A stretch of DNA of 64,000 nt from Oscheius onirici (Eukaryota > Nematoda > Chromadorea > Rhabditida > Rhabditidae), in contig OW051472.1 in assembly GCA_932521025.1 (NCBI GenBank), positions 8,184,001 to 8,248,000 of the forward strand, written 5' to 3'. Below are positions 50,400-60,053 of the stretch, in pieces. Numbering within the stretch: position 1 is the stretch's first letter; each line of letters starts with the position of its first letter. A program made the position numbers and the translations under genes. A model generated the notes under the pieces. It searched no databases, was not told where the DNA came from, and saw only the letters and a program-made list of their open reading frames with translations.

Positions 50400-52701
50400 T
50401 CAGAACCTCAACCAACAGTTCAAAAAAAGTAAAAATGAGTTTACCTGTTGTTTGGCATTTTCCGGATCATTTGGGCCAGAATCTCGTTTTCTCAGTTGTT
50501 CGGACTCTGCTTCCAGTTCACGCAACTGTTCCTGGAGTTTTTCCAGAAATGCCTCTCCTCCCTTGTCCAATTCGTCGGCACTTTCTTCCAATCTGGCCAT
50601 CTTCTCTTTCACTTTTTGAATTCCCTCCAGCGCTTGTTCTTTCCTCTGCTCGAGATCTGACACATCTTGTTTGAGATCAGCCGCATTTTGTTCCAACTGT
50701 TCTTTTCTTCTCTCGTACATCGTCCTTCGCTCTCTCACGATATCATTCAGCTCCTATAAAATTATTTTTTTCTATTAGAACAGCGAAAGACTGACATTAA
50801 ACTTTGTCTGTTTAGCATCTTTCTGTCTCTTCAATGGCTCAACCTCATCCTTCTTTCTGTCGAGATCGGCCATTAGGCGATTGATCATGTTCCGCAGTTC
50901 AGCTACATCATCGGTTCTCGGGGCAGCAGTTTTCGGCCTTTCAGTTATACGTATCTCCACATCTTCCTTCACTTCTCCTCCCATGCTTTGCTAAATTATT
51001 TTTTCTCCTGATTACAACTGAAACCTCACAATCCTTTCCCTTAGCATTCCGAATTTCTTGGACAGTCGTTCCATGGTCAGACGAACGGTGTCCCTTTCTG
51101 CTATCAGATCGTCCAAAACTCTTCGTTTCTTCTTGTACTGGAGCCCTCGTTCTCTCACATTGTTTGCATAGTCACGAAATTCCTTTCCACTGATCACGTC
51201 TACTCCCGACCGCGTCCGGATATCCTTCTTCTTTTGCTCGACTCTCGACTCGTACTGTGCCAACTCCTGTCTAGCTTCTTGCAATTTTTGAGCTGCTGCC
51301 AACTTTTTCCTTTCGACAGCAGCTGCCTGATGACGAAAGACGCTAATATTCTCCTCATAACCTTCCTCTGCCTTGTCTCGCTCCTCTTCCAGTCTTTTCA
51401 CCTTTTCACTCATGTCCGCAATCTGTTGTTGAAGATGATGGACGTCGCCTTGACTCATGGCCGGCAGATCGGAGATCTTCTGTAGCTCAAAGACGGCTTG
51501 TCGCTTTTCCTCAATCTCCGTCGACAACTTTGTCCGAACCATGTAGCTGTTGGTAGCAATTTCATCTTCGAGCTGCTCGATCATATGACTCGGATCGATG
51601 TTCTCTCCGGCAGCTCGCAATTCATTCAACTGGTTCCTCATCCTTTGAATGTTTTGCTCCAGATGAATCACTGAGTCTCGTTCTCTTTGACGCTGCATCT
51701 CCAGCTCTGATATCCGTTCTTTTTCCGTCCTCAAAGCCGTTGCCGACGCCATGTACTTGTCCAACTGTGGCAGACTCTGTACTCTTCTCTCCGCTTTGTC
51801 AATCTTGTGACTCAGAGCCTCCTTCTCCTGGTCCATTGTCTTCAAATCCAACTTGATTTCGTCCAACATGAGAGTCTCTTCTCGAATGTTCACGACTCGA
51901 TTATGAACTTCCTGAACACTTTTTGAAATAACCAAAGACAAAATACCGTAAAAGCTCTAATAGAAGCACCCCTGTACGCAATTACGCCCGCTTTTTTTTT
52001 CGGAGTGAACACATACGTTTTCAATTTATTTTTTATTTTTCCTTGGTAGCTGAGATGTCTATCTGTATGGGAAAAATAATCGGAAGATTAGGAAAATTTT
52101 GTATCATCCCGAAAAAAAATGCGTACGTAATTGCGTACAGGGGTGCTTCTATTAGAAAAAATACGGTATGTACCTTGAACTGCTCACGAAGATCAGCTAG
52201 CTCATTTTGGAGGCTCTCAATGTCCACATCATGAATCTCACTCGGCACTTCGACTTTCATCAGAAATTTGGCCAAATAGGCTCGTTCCTTGAGCATTTCG
52301 ACGTTCGAAAAGACGTAATAGAGTACTGGATAGACGCTCGGCTTACGACCTTCAATGAGACCAGCTCTCCACGTTTCCCTAAAGAAATATTTGCTAATTT
52401 GAATGTCCATTTACATTTCGTCTGGACTGCGTGGGGGCTTGAAGTTGATGATACGGAGTTTCTGAAGAAGACGGACGGCAGTGTCGTCAGCATTTTCTCG
52501 AGCAATATCGACTGGATCTGATTGAGTTATCCAACTAAAATATCTATCAAAAATTACAGTAAGAACAAGTAACCTCAAAACATCACTGAGAATCTGAAGA
52601 AGACGACTTTCTGGGAAGGAATCGAACGAGATGATACTGGTACCCAACGCGAAGGGTGGCTGGTTCAATGAGTCGACTATCAGTTGCAATTGTTCAGTCA
52701 T
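50400..52701 (-). CDS. ift-81: Intraflagellar transport protein 81
   Basis: Core IFT-B subunit that binds tubulin with IFT74 for ciliary assembly. The N-terminal calponin-homology-like domain is visible as MTEQLQLIVDSLNQPPF, GTSIISFDSFPE, LLQKLRIINFKPP and PVLYYVFSNVEMLKERAYLA. The rest is long coiled coil (e.g. EEKRQAVFELQKISDLP, DYANNVRERGLQYKKKRRVL, RLSKKFGMLRERIV). An intron splitting the N-terminal domain from the coiled coil holds a 221-bp TIR element. The C-terminal exon boundary is unclear: a GTAAAC donor follows ENAKQQ, so a further exon may lie beyond 50400, overlapping the four-TM gene's 3' end. The start codon follows an acceptor by 3 nt. Confidence 0.88.
51946..52166. mobile_element. 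221-bp MITE-like element with TA target site
   Basis: Terminal inverted repeats begin CCGTA and include a 30-bp perfect inner match (51957-51986 against 52126-52155). Both ends are flanked by TA, consistent with a Tc1/mariner-superfamily insertion. It lies inside an intron of IFT81. It has no coding capacity, so it is a non-autonomous MITE. Confidence 0.8.
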
Positions 52702-52721
52702 TCTCTAAGATGATATTTATT
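52702..52721 (-). promoter_or_regulatory. Operon junction: AATAAA then acceptor at IFT81 start
   Basis: On the minus strand AATAAA (52716-52721) is followed 10 nt later by ATCTTAG, whose AG ends 3 nt before the IFT81 ATG. The upstream Shisa-like gene stops only 84 bp before. This is a very tight poly(A)/trans-splice arrangement. Confidence 0.55.
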
Positions 52722-52785
52722 CAATTGTACTTAAAACCGAGATGAAAGTGAGAAGAAATACAAGGACGGTTGTCATGGAAACGAG

Positions 52786-54301
52786 TCATCGCGCCGGACT
52801 GATGTACATTCGGCGGCGATTCAAACGGCTCGAAGGACAGCACCAGCAGTAGAGGAACACCAATACTGCAAATATTATTTAGTCTTTTTAATCTTTTCTT
52901 TAACTTACACGCAAATAGAATAAATGCAGAGATTATGAGAGAAACTAGGACACCTGTGTGCATAGGAAAACGACAGCAGCTTGGTCTGAAATTAGTTTTT
53001 GAGTCAATTTGTGAATGATTGAACTTACTTGTCGTCTCCAAAATAGAAATAAGTGCAACAGTAGACATATTCATCTGGATCGGACGGAGTCGGACAGTAT
53101 GGATGATGGCCTGAAGTAGCCTTCCTCTATGTTCCGTTCAAAAAGTAGAGGGGTTACCGTAAGATTCTAGCTCTTCTTTTCGAGACCCACTTAGTACGCC
53201 AAAGTTCGTGGCTTATTCGCGGTAAAAATGTTCGATTTTATAAATGTCACGTTGAAAAATCTTAACTCCAATGTACAGGGTGGCCCAGAATTACGTAAAC
53301 ATACAACTTGAGCTCTAATGCTTTCCTAGTTTATCGCAGACCCAACATTATTTGATCATTTTTAAGCGTATTCGATAGGGAACAATACCTTTACTTCCAT
53401 TTTCACACAACTCACGTTGCGAAAAAGTTACAGGTGTTCCATAGGGCGTCATGGAAAGGTTGCGGCGAGCACAGAAGAAAAATTCCTTTTCGGTGAAATT
53501 TTTTTTCGAGATACCGTGCTCAAACTTCTTAAAGCTGATAATCTGCTCAAAGTAATACTAAAACAAGCGCCAAGACATTCGGCAAACTGCAAAATCCGAC
53601 CGAAATAAACGACCTACATTTCACTGTCAGCTTCGACAACGCAGGCACTGATCGAGGTTCACACCCCTCAGTTTCCACTTGTGTCTCTATGATATTGTTT
53701 TCGAAATAGAGGTTATTGATTACTCGAACATATCCAGTTAAAACGACAGCTCAGAATAGCTTTTTAGTCGATAAACGAGTTGTTCGCCAGTGCGTGGTCA
53801 CAGTGATTCGACTACTCCTATAACTTCTTGTGTAACTTCTTGACACAATGAGTAATGCGTAAACGGCACTAAAGGTTCTATTCTTCATTGAATTGGCTTC
53901 AAAATGATACTATATTGTTGAGCCTACGATAAACTCGGAAGCCCCTGGAGCCTAATGTGTGATCAAAGTTTCAGTCTACGTAATTCTGGGCCACCCTGTA
54001 TGCGTACTGTAGCCAAATTGATACAACATGTAAACATTGGATACTCAGCCAAGTTTTTTTGCATCTTCAAATCGAACCTATTTACAGCGAGTCAGCCCCA
54101 AAAGTTCGAAACAGCCAACAAATTTGAAAAGTACGCAGCGAAAATTGGAAATTGCTGACTGAATTTTTCTCAAAGAGAAGAGCTAAAATCTTACAGTAAT
54201 TTTCCTTCTCTTTGAAAAGACAATAAAACCCCCTTCAACTGACCAGCTCCTCCCTCGCACCAGTTGATATTTCTGCCACTGAGAACATCAGGAATCGACA
54301 T
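52786..54301 (-). CDS. Shisa/WBP1-like small cysteine-rich membrane protein
   Basis: Spliced exons read NINWCEGGAGHHPYC, then YVYCCTYFYFGDDKPSCCRFP, a TM helix (VLVSLIISAFILFALLVFLYCWCC) and a short basic tail ending NRRRMYISPAR. A cysteine-rich ectodomain with paired CC motifs just before a TM, then CC at the inner face, is the plan of Shisa and WBP1/VOPP1 proteins (family knowledge); exact membership is unclear. The intron at 53111-54243 is 1.1 kb, unusually long because it holds a 723-bp TIR element. The signal-peptide exon was not identified; the first usable ATG here is 54299-54301. Same strand and 84 bp ahead of IFT81, so probably co-transcribed with it. Confidence 0.55.
53276..53998. 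mobile_element. 723-bp Tc1/mariner-type non-autonomous element
   Basis: Perfect 22-bp terminal inverted repeats starting CAGGGTGGCCCAG (53276-53297 and complement at 53977-53998) are flanked on both sides by TA, the target-site duplication of the Tc1/mariner superfamily. The inside has one 63-codon ORF with no recognisable transposase motif, so it is non-autonomous or decayed. It lies inside an intron of the Shisa-like gene. Confidence 0.85.
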
Positions 54302-54740
54302 GCTGGGAGTATCTGCAGGGGCTTGTGAGGTCAAGGTAAAGTCAACAGGAGGGGCAAACAAGCCGACTCTTCCAAATGGAAAACAAGGATGAAGGGGGGA
54401 TTGAAACGAAGACGGGTGCTGACTATGCACCGGTCGAACAGATGACTAAGCGAACGACGATTGTTGGACATGTGGCAGAATATTGAAAAGGCTGTTCCGG
54501 TTGCTGTACAATATATTGATTGACTTCGCGTTTTCTGCCAGACTTTTGAGTGAAACATTACGACTCATCGAAGAAGAGAGCTGCTCAACTTTGAGGACAA
54601 ACGCAGTCTTCCGTTTGAATTCAATTTAATTAGTTGGAAAATCATAGAAAATCTTTTTGAAGGCACAATGTTGTAAAGTTTAAGCAAAAACTTCAATATT
54701 GATGATTAGGAAGCGATTCAGTGTTAGAAGAATCGCCGTG

Positions 54741-55169
54741 ATGGACCCTCGCCCGCTGAAGGAACCATACAAGAGCATGTCCTTCTTCGCCGCCAGAAAC
54801 TGGTTCAGCTCGACCGTTCACAAGTCTTGCTCGCTTCAGGACCTCAGCACTGGGACTGTCTACTGCCGGCTGTTCTACAGGATGTTCCCGGATAACCTGG
54901 TCAAGAAGAAGATCAAGAACAATCCAAAGCATGAACAGGACATCATCGTCAACTGGAAGTTGATTCAGAAGGGACTGAACGACCTGAATATCACCAAGGA
55001 GATCAACATCAACGAGCGAATCAAGAAGAACAGTGCAACCAATCTCGAGTTCTGTCGATGGTTCATGGCCTTCTACGACAGCAACAAGTGGATGATCGAA
55101 GAGACGAATGCAGGAGAGGGGAACTCCGCAAAATATGGCCGTTGGAACTATCGCCTTCCCGAACATTGA
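54741..55169 (+). CDS. EB1-like calponin-homology protein, intronless and truncated
   Basis: A single open exon starting MDPRPLKEPYKSM. Residues about 15-120 match the EB1-type microtubule plus-end CH domain in order: AARNWFSSTVHKSCSLQDLS, GTVYCRLFYRMFPDN, KKKIKNNPKHEQDIIVNWKLI, LEFCRWFMAFYDSN. The family's coiled-coil EBH dimerisation domain and acidic EEY tail are missing. Shifting frame by one nucleotide near 55112 would give a continuation ending EEEDWEGEYGQ (stop 55207-55209), an acidic tail, so a frameshift may have cut the tail off. Lack of introns contrasts with every other gene here and suggests a retrocopy. It may be functional as a CH-only protein or a young pseudogene. Confidence 0.6.
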   Translation: MDPRPLKEPYKSMSFFAARNWFSSTVHKSCSLQDLSTGTVYCRLFYRMFPDNLVKKKIKNNPKHEQDIIVNWKLIQKGLNDLNITKEININERIKKNSATNLEFCRWFMAFYDSNKWMIEETNAGEGNSAKYGRWNYRLPEH

Positions 55170-55946
55170 GATCAAGGAGGAAGAGGACTGGGAGGGCGAG
55201 TACGGCCAGTAGGCATGATAGTTGAATAAAGTTAAGGTAGACAAACGGTTCTCTTTTGTGCAATATTTTGTCTGTTCCTTTGTTGTGTTGTCACAAAACA
55301 AATTCTTATAGTCCATAGTCAAGGAATAAGTTTAGTGCTATTTCAATATTCCTCCTCTTTTTCTTCGAATTTTTGTAATTGTCTTGCCGCGCGGCCAATC
55401 GCTACGTAAGAAAACCGTGCGGCAGATCCTCTACTTTTTATAATGCTTGTACAGCTTTCAGGATTGACATTTATTCATTTTATCTCGTTCTGAACCGATA
55501 ACAACACATTTTCCAGGGTCCCGACGGGTCTTTCGCCCTTCTTGCTCTTCCTTATTGGTAAGTGTTGTATACTTTTCAGTCTAAACATGAGGATTTCTTC
55601 TCAAAAGTTGTTTATAATTGTCGGGGAAAGATGAGTCGATTCCGAGTAAAAGCCTGCTTCTATTAATATTTGTGCGGCATCTGTCAGTCAAAGAGACATC
55701 AAAAGATGTCATATTAACGGGTTAGCTACCACCCAAAAGACATCTTCTGGGACGGCCTAATCCAATGAGATTGAGTCCATCTCAATCTGTCAAAGCCATT
55801 AGCCTCGTTCTCCTCTCTCTCCCACCAACACAACTAATTTATTCGGTCTCATCATACTCGTCCGAACCGCCGGCTCTGCTCTCTAATTAGATCCCTCACT
55901 CTAGCCCTCTTTCCGCTATCCCAATCATACCTTTCTCACTAACTGA
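55170..55946. other. Intergenic region
   Basis: Contains the EB1-like 3' end (GAATAAAG near 55225, a possible poly(A) signal) and the promoter of the syntaxin operon. CCAAT at 55395 sits in a GC-rich patch. No gene seen. Confidence 0.45.
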
Positions 55947-56982
55947 ATGGGTCGACGGACGCAGGATCCAACGGAAGAGATTCAGACGTAAGTCGAGAAA
56001 AATAGATAAGCGGACAAGTGACAGCCAAAGATCTGTTTCAGAGAGCTCGAGAGATCGTTGACTGTCGCTCAACGACTCACCAACAAACTCAATCAGACTG
56101 GTTTGACATTTTTATCCTCTTTTATCCAAAATTTAGGCCTAAACAGGCAGGAAGCACAGTGGGCAGAGTCTGAACTGAAAAAGTGTCTCCGGGCAATCTA
56201 TTGGACCAGTGACGACTATCTGTCAGTTTTTCTGGAATCTAAAGAAAAAATGGTTCAGACATACTCTCTCAGTTCTCGATCTCGAACCAGAGAGATCGCG
56301 TCTTTCGGTCGAAGATCGTCTTGCTAGATACGAATTTGCTCGCGCCTCGCGTCAATTCGCCGACGATATCCGGGTACACGTCCTCGGAATCGGTCTACCT
56401 CCCTCCGACCATCCTCCTGTGAAGGTTTATCCTTTTTTCTTCGAAATCTTACTCGCCTTTAAGGTACACTCGCGAATCACAATGGCAGCTGGAGGCTCTT
56501 ACAGGTACTCCCTGCTGAACAGTCAGGATGCCGAAGATGATGGTCCGTCCGGATCTGGCAACAATTTTGAGGACATTATGCTCAAACAACAGGTAATTTT
56601 TCTTGTATTTGATAAATTAAAAAGTTTAGCAAATAGTGAGAGAACAAGACGACAACTTGGACATGGTGGGGCAGTCGGTCACCACGCTGAAGAACATGAG
56701 CTACCGAATAGGAGACGAACTGGACCAACAGGCAATGTGAGTTTTACCGTCTCCGGAACTAGGGAAACCTTCAGAATGTTGGATGATCTCGGTCAGGACA
56801 TGGAGCGGGTGGATACGAAGCTGGACGGGGTAATGAAGAAAATCGCCAAACTGGCTCACTTGGATGACGGTCAGTTTTTTTGTGACATACTCATACAGAA
56901 TATAGACAAGAGACAGTGCAAGGCAATAGTCATCCTGAGCGCCATTCTGTTCTTCCTCGTCTTCATTCTCATCGTCCTCTAA
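55947..56982 (+). CDS. syx-6: Syntaxin-6/10-type Qc SNARE
   Basis: Target SNARE of the trans-Golgi/endosome. N-terminal syntaxin-6-like helices (AQWAESELKKCLRAIYW, YEFARASRQFADDIRVHV) are followed by a linker and the SNARE motif (IVREQDDNLDMVGQSVTTLK, RIGDELDQQAMMLDDLGQDM, LDGVMKKIAKLAHLDD) with the central Q (ELDQQ). A C-terminal TM anchor (AIVILSAILFFLVFILIVL) ends the protein. The LKNMSYRIGDELDQQ run is closest to STX6/STX10. Six short introns. First gene of a probable three-gene operon. Confidence 0.88.
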
Positions 56983-57039
56983 CACATTCCTTGTCTGTCG
57001 CAATTTTATGTGATATAAAATTCTATGTCCTCTCGATTT

Positions 57040-57052
57040 GCCCTCTTATCAG
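57040..57052 (+). promoter_or_regulatory. Probable trans-splice acceptor before pofut-1
   Basis: Pyrimidine-rich CCCTCTTATCAG ends 45 nt before the pofut-1 ATG, in the 115-bp gap after the syx-6 stop. No cis donor is available. Confidence 0.5.
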
Positions 57053-57097
57053 CTATCCCGTTAGGAGCGGAACGTGTGTGTATCTGTCGGTGGGTCA

Positions 57098-58461
57098 ATG
57101 CTATCTTTCAAGCCAATGGTCCTTTTCCAGCCCGAAATGTTGCTTCTTTCTCTGCTCTTCTTGTCCACCTTGGCAACAAATATTGATCCTAAAGGCTATG
57201 TCATCTTCTGTCCCTGTATGGGCCGATTCGGAAATCAGATTGATCAGACTATCGGAGTCTTAGCCTTTGCTAGAAACATCGACCGAACTCTTGTCCTTCC
57301 CAATTTCATCGAGTTTAAACACCCAAAAACTGTGAGTTTGTATTTTTTAGGCACTATTAAAATTTAGGATATGATTCCATTTGAGCATCTTTTCCAATTG
57401 GAGGCTGTCAAAAGACTACATCGAGTAGTAACTATGTCAGATTTTGTCCAGAACATTGCTCCAAAAATCTGGCCGAAAGAGAAACGAAGAGCTTTCTGCT
57501 GGAATCCGCGTGCTTCAATTTACGATTCATCTGCACCCCCTGGCTGTCAGCCGAAAGAGGGCAATCCATTCGGGCCCTATTGGGACAAAATTGGAGTCAA
57601 CTTTGTCGGGGACGAGTATTATGGAAATTTGCCCGGTGGCTACGATCTGGAAGCCAGAGGCTCCAGAAGTGCCTGGCTAGAAACGTGACTCTGTCTCATT
57701 CCTTATCTTAATCCCCCCTCTTCAGATTTAATGCTACCGAATTCCCAGTTTTGGCCTTCTCTTCAGCTCCGGCTCACTTCCCATCAAGATCAAAGGTCTG
57801 GGAGAACCAGAAGTATCTCCGCTGGGGCAGTCGAGTCTTGGGAAAAGCCAAGCAGTTCATAAAGGACGAGTTGACGAGGCCATTTGTAGGAGTTCATCTG
57901 AGAAATAATAAAGACTGGGTGAGTCTAGTTGAAAGCAGTCTGGATCTGTTCAGAATTCCGTTTGTGAACATGTGAATCCTGAAGAGAACAAGCCGCTCTT
58001 TGCGTCGGCTCAGTGTCTCGGAGAATTCCATCACATGGGCTCGTTGACCAAAGAGATATGTATGCCCTCAGCAGCCACAATTGTGGACCATGTAAGATAT
58101 GCTTTCGTGTCACTTTAATGCTCGTTCAGATTGTAACAGAAGTTGGCAAGATTGGAGCACGATCCGTCTTTGTCACAAGCGACCATGACCACATGATTGA
58201 GGAAATCAATGATGCTCTAAAACCTTACGATGTGGGGCTTTTTCTTAGAAACTGAAAAATTCTCTTCAGATCCAAGCCCATCGTCTGTCGGACGAAGATC
58301 CCTACGTAGCATTGGCTATTTTAGGACAATCAGACCATTTTATTGGGAACTGTGTCTCAACCTTTTCTCACATCGTCAAGAGGGAACGAGACTACTCGAA
58401 AATACCTAAAACGACGTCGTACTTTGGGCTGAGAGTGGAGAAGAAACGACTAGAACTGTAA
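57098..58461 (+). CDS. pofut-1: GDP-fucose protein O-fucosyltransferase 1
   Basis: ER enzyme that adds O-fucose to EGF repeats, notably of Notch, using GDP-fucose. The signal peptide ([13 protein letters not shown] region) precedes [18 protein letters not shown], the conserved POFUT N-terminus. Others: [16 protein letters not shown] region, [20 protein letters not shown] (catalytic His-Leu-Arg GDP-fucose region), [14 protein letters not shown], and [21 protein letters not shown]. It ends KKRLEL, a KDEL-like sequence consistent with ER retention. Six exons. Immediately downstream of syx-6 and upstream of SURF2. Confidence 0.93.
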
Positions 58462-58627
58462 TCTACAGTAACTTTAAATACCGGTCTCGACACGAAGAAG
58501 CGCCAAATTAGAATCTAACTTGTTGTGCCATTGAATCTCATTTCATAAATCTCGTTCATTTTTCTGCTTTTATTTATTCGATCTAGTTTGATTCTAAAAT
58601 ATGTTTTTTTCGCCTTTAGAAACTACC

Positions 58628-58644
58628 AATTTTTCCTATTGTAG
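58628..58644 (+). promoter_or_regulatory. Acceptor abutting the SURF2 start codon
   Basis: TTTTTCCTATTGTAG ends directly at the A of the SURF2 ATG. If used for trans-splicing, the mature mRNA would have no gene-encoded 5' UTR. There is no upstream in-frame ATG that would be lost by such processing. Confidence 0.55.
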
Positions 58645-59435
58645 ATGGGCAAAAAGACTGGAAAGAATGCTCCAGCTACGGCTCCTACCACACACGGAAA
58701 TTACGAAGAAGTCAAGGAGTATTTTGAGCCGTCGCAGAATGGAAAGGTTAGTCTCTTTTTTTTCCAGCAGATGTACTAATTTGTTTCCAGCTGAAATGTA
58801 CTTTGACTGGCCACGATTTGCCCAATCGCCCAGCTGATCTCGAGAAGTACATCACGACCAGGGGATTTACCGATGCTCTTTTCGTCGAGAAAAATGTCAA
58901 ATCTCCGGAAATGCCCTTCTTCGATGAACTAGAGTATGTTTTCACGAGTTTTGTTTTACGCTTATTGACCAAATTACAGAGACAACAAAATCTATTGCAA
59001 ATTGACGAGGCAAGTATTCAGTCGCGAAGCAAAAAGCTTCCGAAATCATTTGAGCGGCAACAGATTCAAGAGAGCTTTAAAGAAATGTATGTTTGTTTCA
59101 ATCCTTCATTATTTTTCATAATAGTTGAGGAATCTGGCTCGACGCTTGAAGAAAGACTGGAGAAATTGAAGGAAAAGCAAGAGAAAGAGATGGAAATGGA
59201 GGAAATGCTCGCGGAGGAGAATCAAAGTGACCTCGACGAGGCTGAAGACGAAGAAGAAGAGGAGGAAGAAATTGAAGACGAAGACGATAACGAGGAGACC
59301 AAGGAGACGGAACAGAATGGATCGCCGGAAAAGAAGGACGATTACGATTTCGCAGTTTTGAGCCTTAATTCGAATAAGCGGTTCAATCCCGGTAAAGGCT
59401 GTTCCGATCGTCAAAAGAAGAAGAAAATCGCATAA
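58645..59435 (+). CDS. surf-2: Surfeit locus protein 2
   Basis: Nuclear/nucleolar SURF2-family protein. Visible family blocks: KLKCTLTGHDLPNRPADLEKY (matching human KVRCILTGHELP) and EDNKIYCKLTRQVF with SREAKSFRNHLSGNRFKRAL. The C-terminal half is acidic, rich in Asp/Glu (EEEEEEEIEDEDD), then ends in basic KKKKIA. Short N-terminal Lys-rich extension (MGKKTGKNAPATAP). Four exons, same operon as pofut-1 (183 bp gap). Confidence 0.85.
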
Positions 59436-59607
59436 TTGTTGAGTTTGTTACACCTTGTTGATCATTTGTTAAAGTTGAAATTTCATTCTTTTTTGGACAA
59501 TAGCTCTATCAACGGGACGAAATACCTCGGGGCAGCAAAAGAAAACTAGATTTGAGATAAAGGGGTACCTATTTACAAACAGCTGGAAAACTAAGGTGAG
59601 AAAAGTA

Positions 59608-60053
59608 TCACAAAGATGAAATGTTGAGATCCAGATGACCGGCTGAAATATTTTTCGTTTGCATGTTTCAATTGCAAAAACTACCGTGAAGGGGAGACTT
59701 CTTTTCGAATTTGTCTAATTGTGGGTTATTGTTCATCAGCAGAATATCCTGATGATGGTTCTCGTCGTCAGCAAGGGAAGAACTAGTCATTTCGGAAGAA
59801 GATGTGAAGGAAGAAGCAGACATGTTGCCGTTACACTCGTCTATATAAGCCTGACTTTCTGCAAAGTTTTTCAAAGTTTCCGGAACGGTCGATGAGCGGG
59901 CAGGAAAGCTCTGAAAGGATCTTTGAATTCGAAAAAGGTTCCTTCAATACCTCGTGTTTCTCCTCGACAATCTCTCCTAGTCGCTCGTTCATCGGACTGA
60001 CGAGACTGGTCACTGAAAACGGCACGGTACGGAGATCACTACATTTAGACATG
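59608..60053 (-). CDS. Small protein with NK2 TN-like N-terminus
   Basis: Spliced exons read MSKCSDLRTVPFSVTSLVSP, then ERLGEIVEEKHE, SFPARSSTVPETL, ESQAYIDECNGN and a Ser-rich tail (SSEMTSSSLADDENHHQD). The TVPFSVTSLVSPMNERL start resembles the TN repressor motif of NK2-class homeobox proteins (TPFSVxDIL family knowledge). No homeodomain follows. The C-terminus is either GSFCN (stop 59668) or, after a typical 42-bp intron, HLDLNISSL (stop 59608). Two introns of 42-46 bp with GT-AG and maintained frame support it as a gene. Confidence 0.45.

Noticed and set aside
53417-53608. 63-codon ORF within the 723-bp element
   Set aside because: No transposase motif (no DDE or helix-turn-helix pattern), so not called a transposase.
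54693-55322. 209-codon ORF opposite the EB1-like gene
   Set aside because: It is the antisense shadow of the CH-domain ORF, which has clear homology.
56209-56982. 257-codon continuous ORF over syntaxin-6
   Set aside because: It is a read-through of exons and in-frame intron parts; the spliced model matches the SNARE family better.
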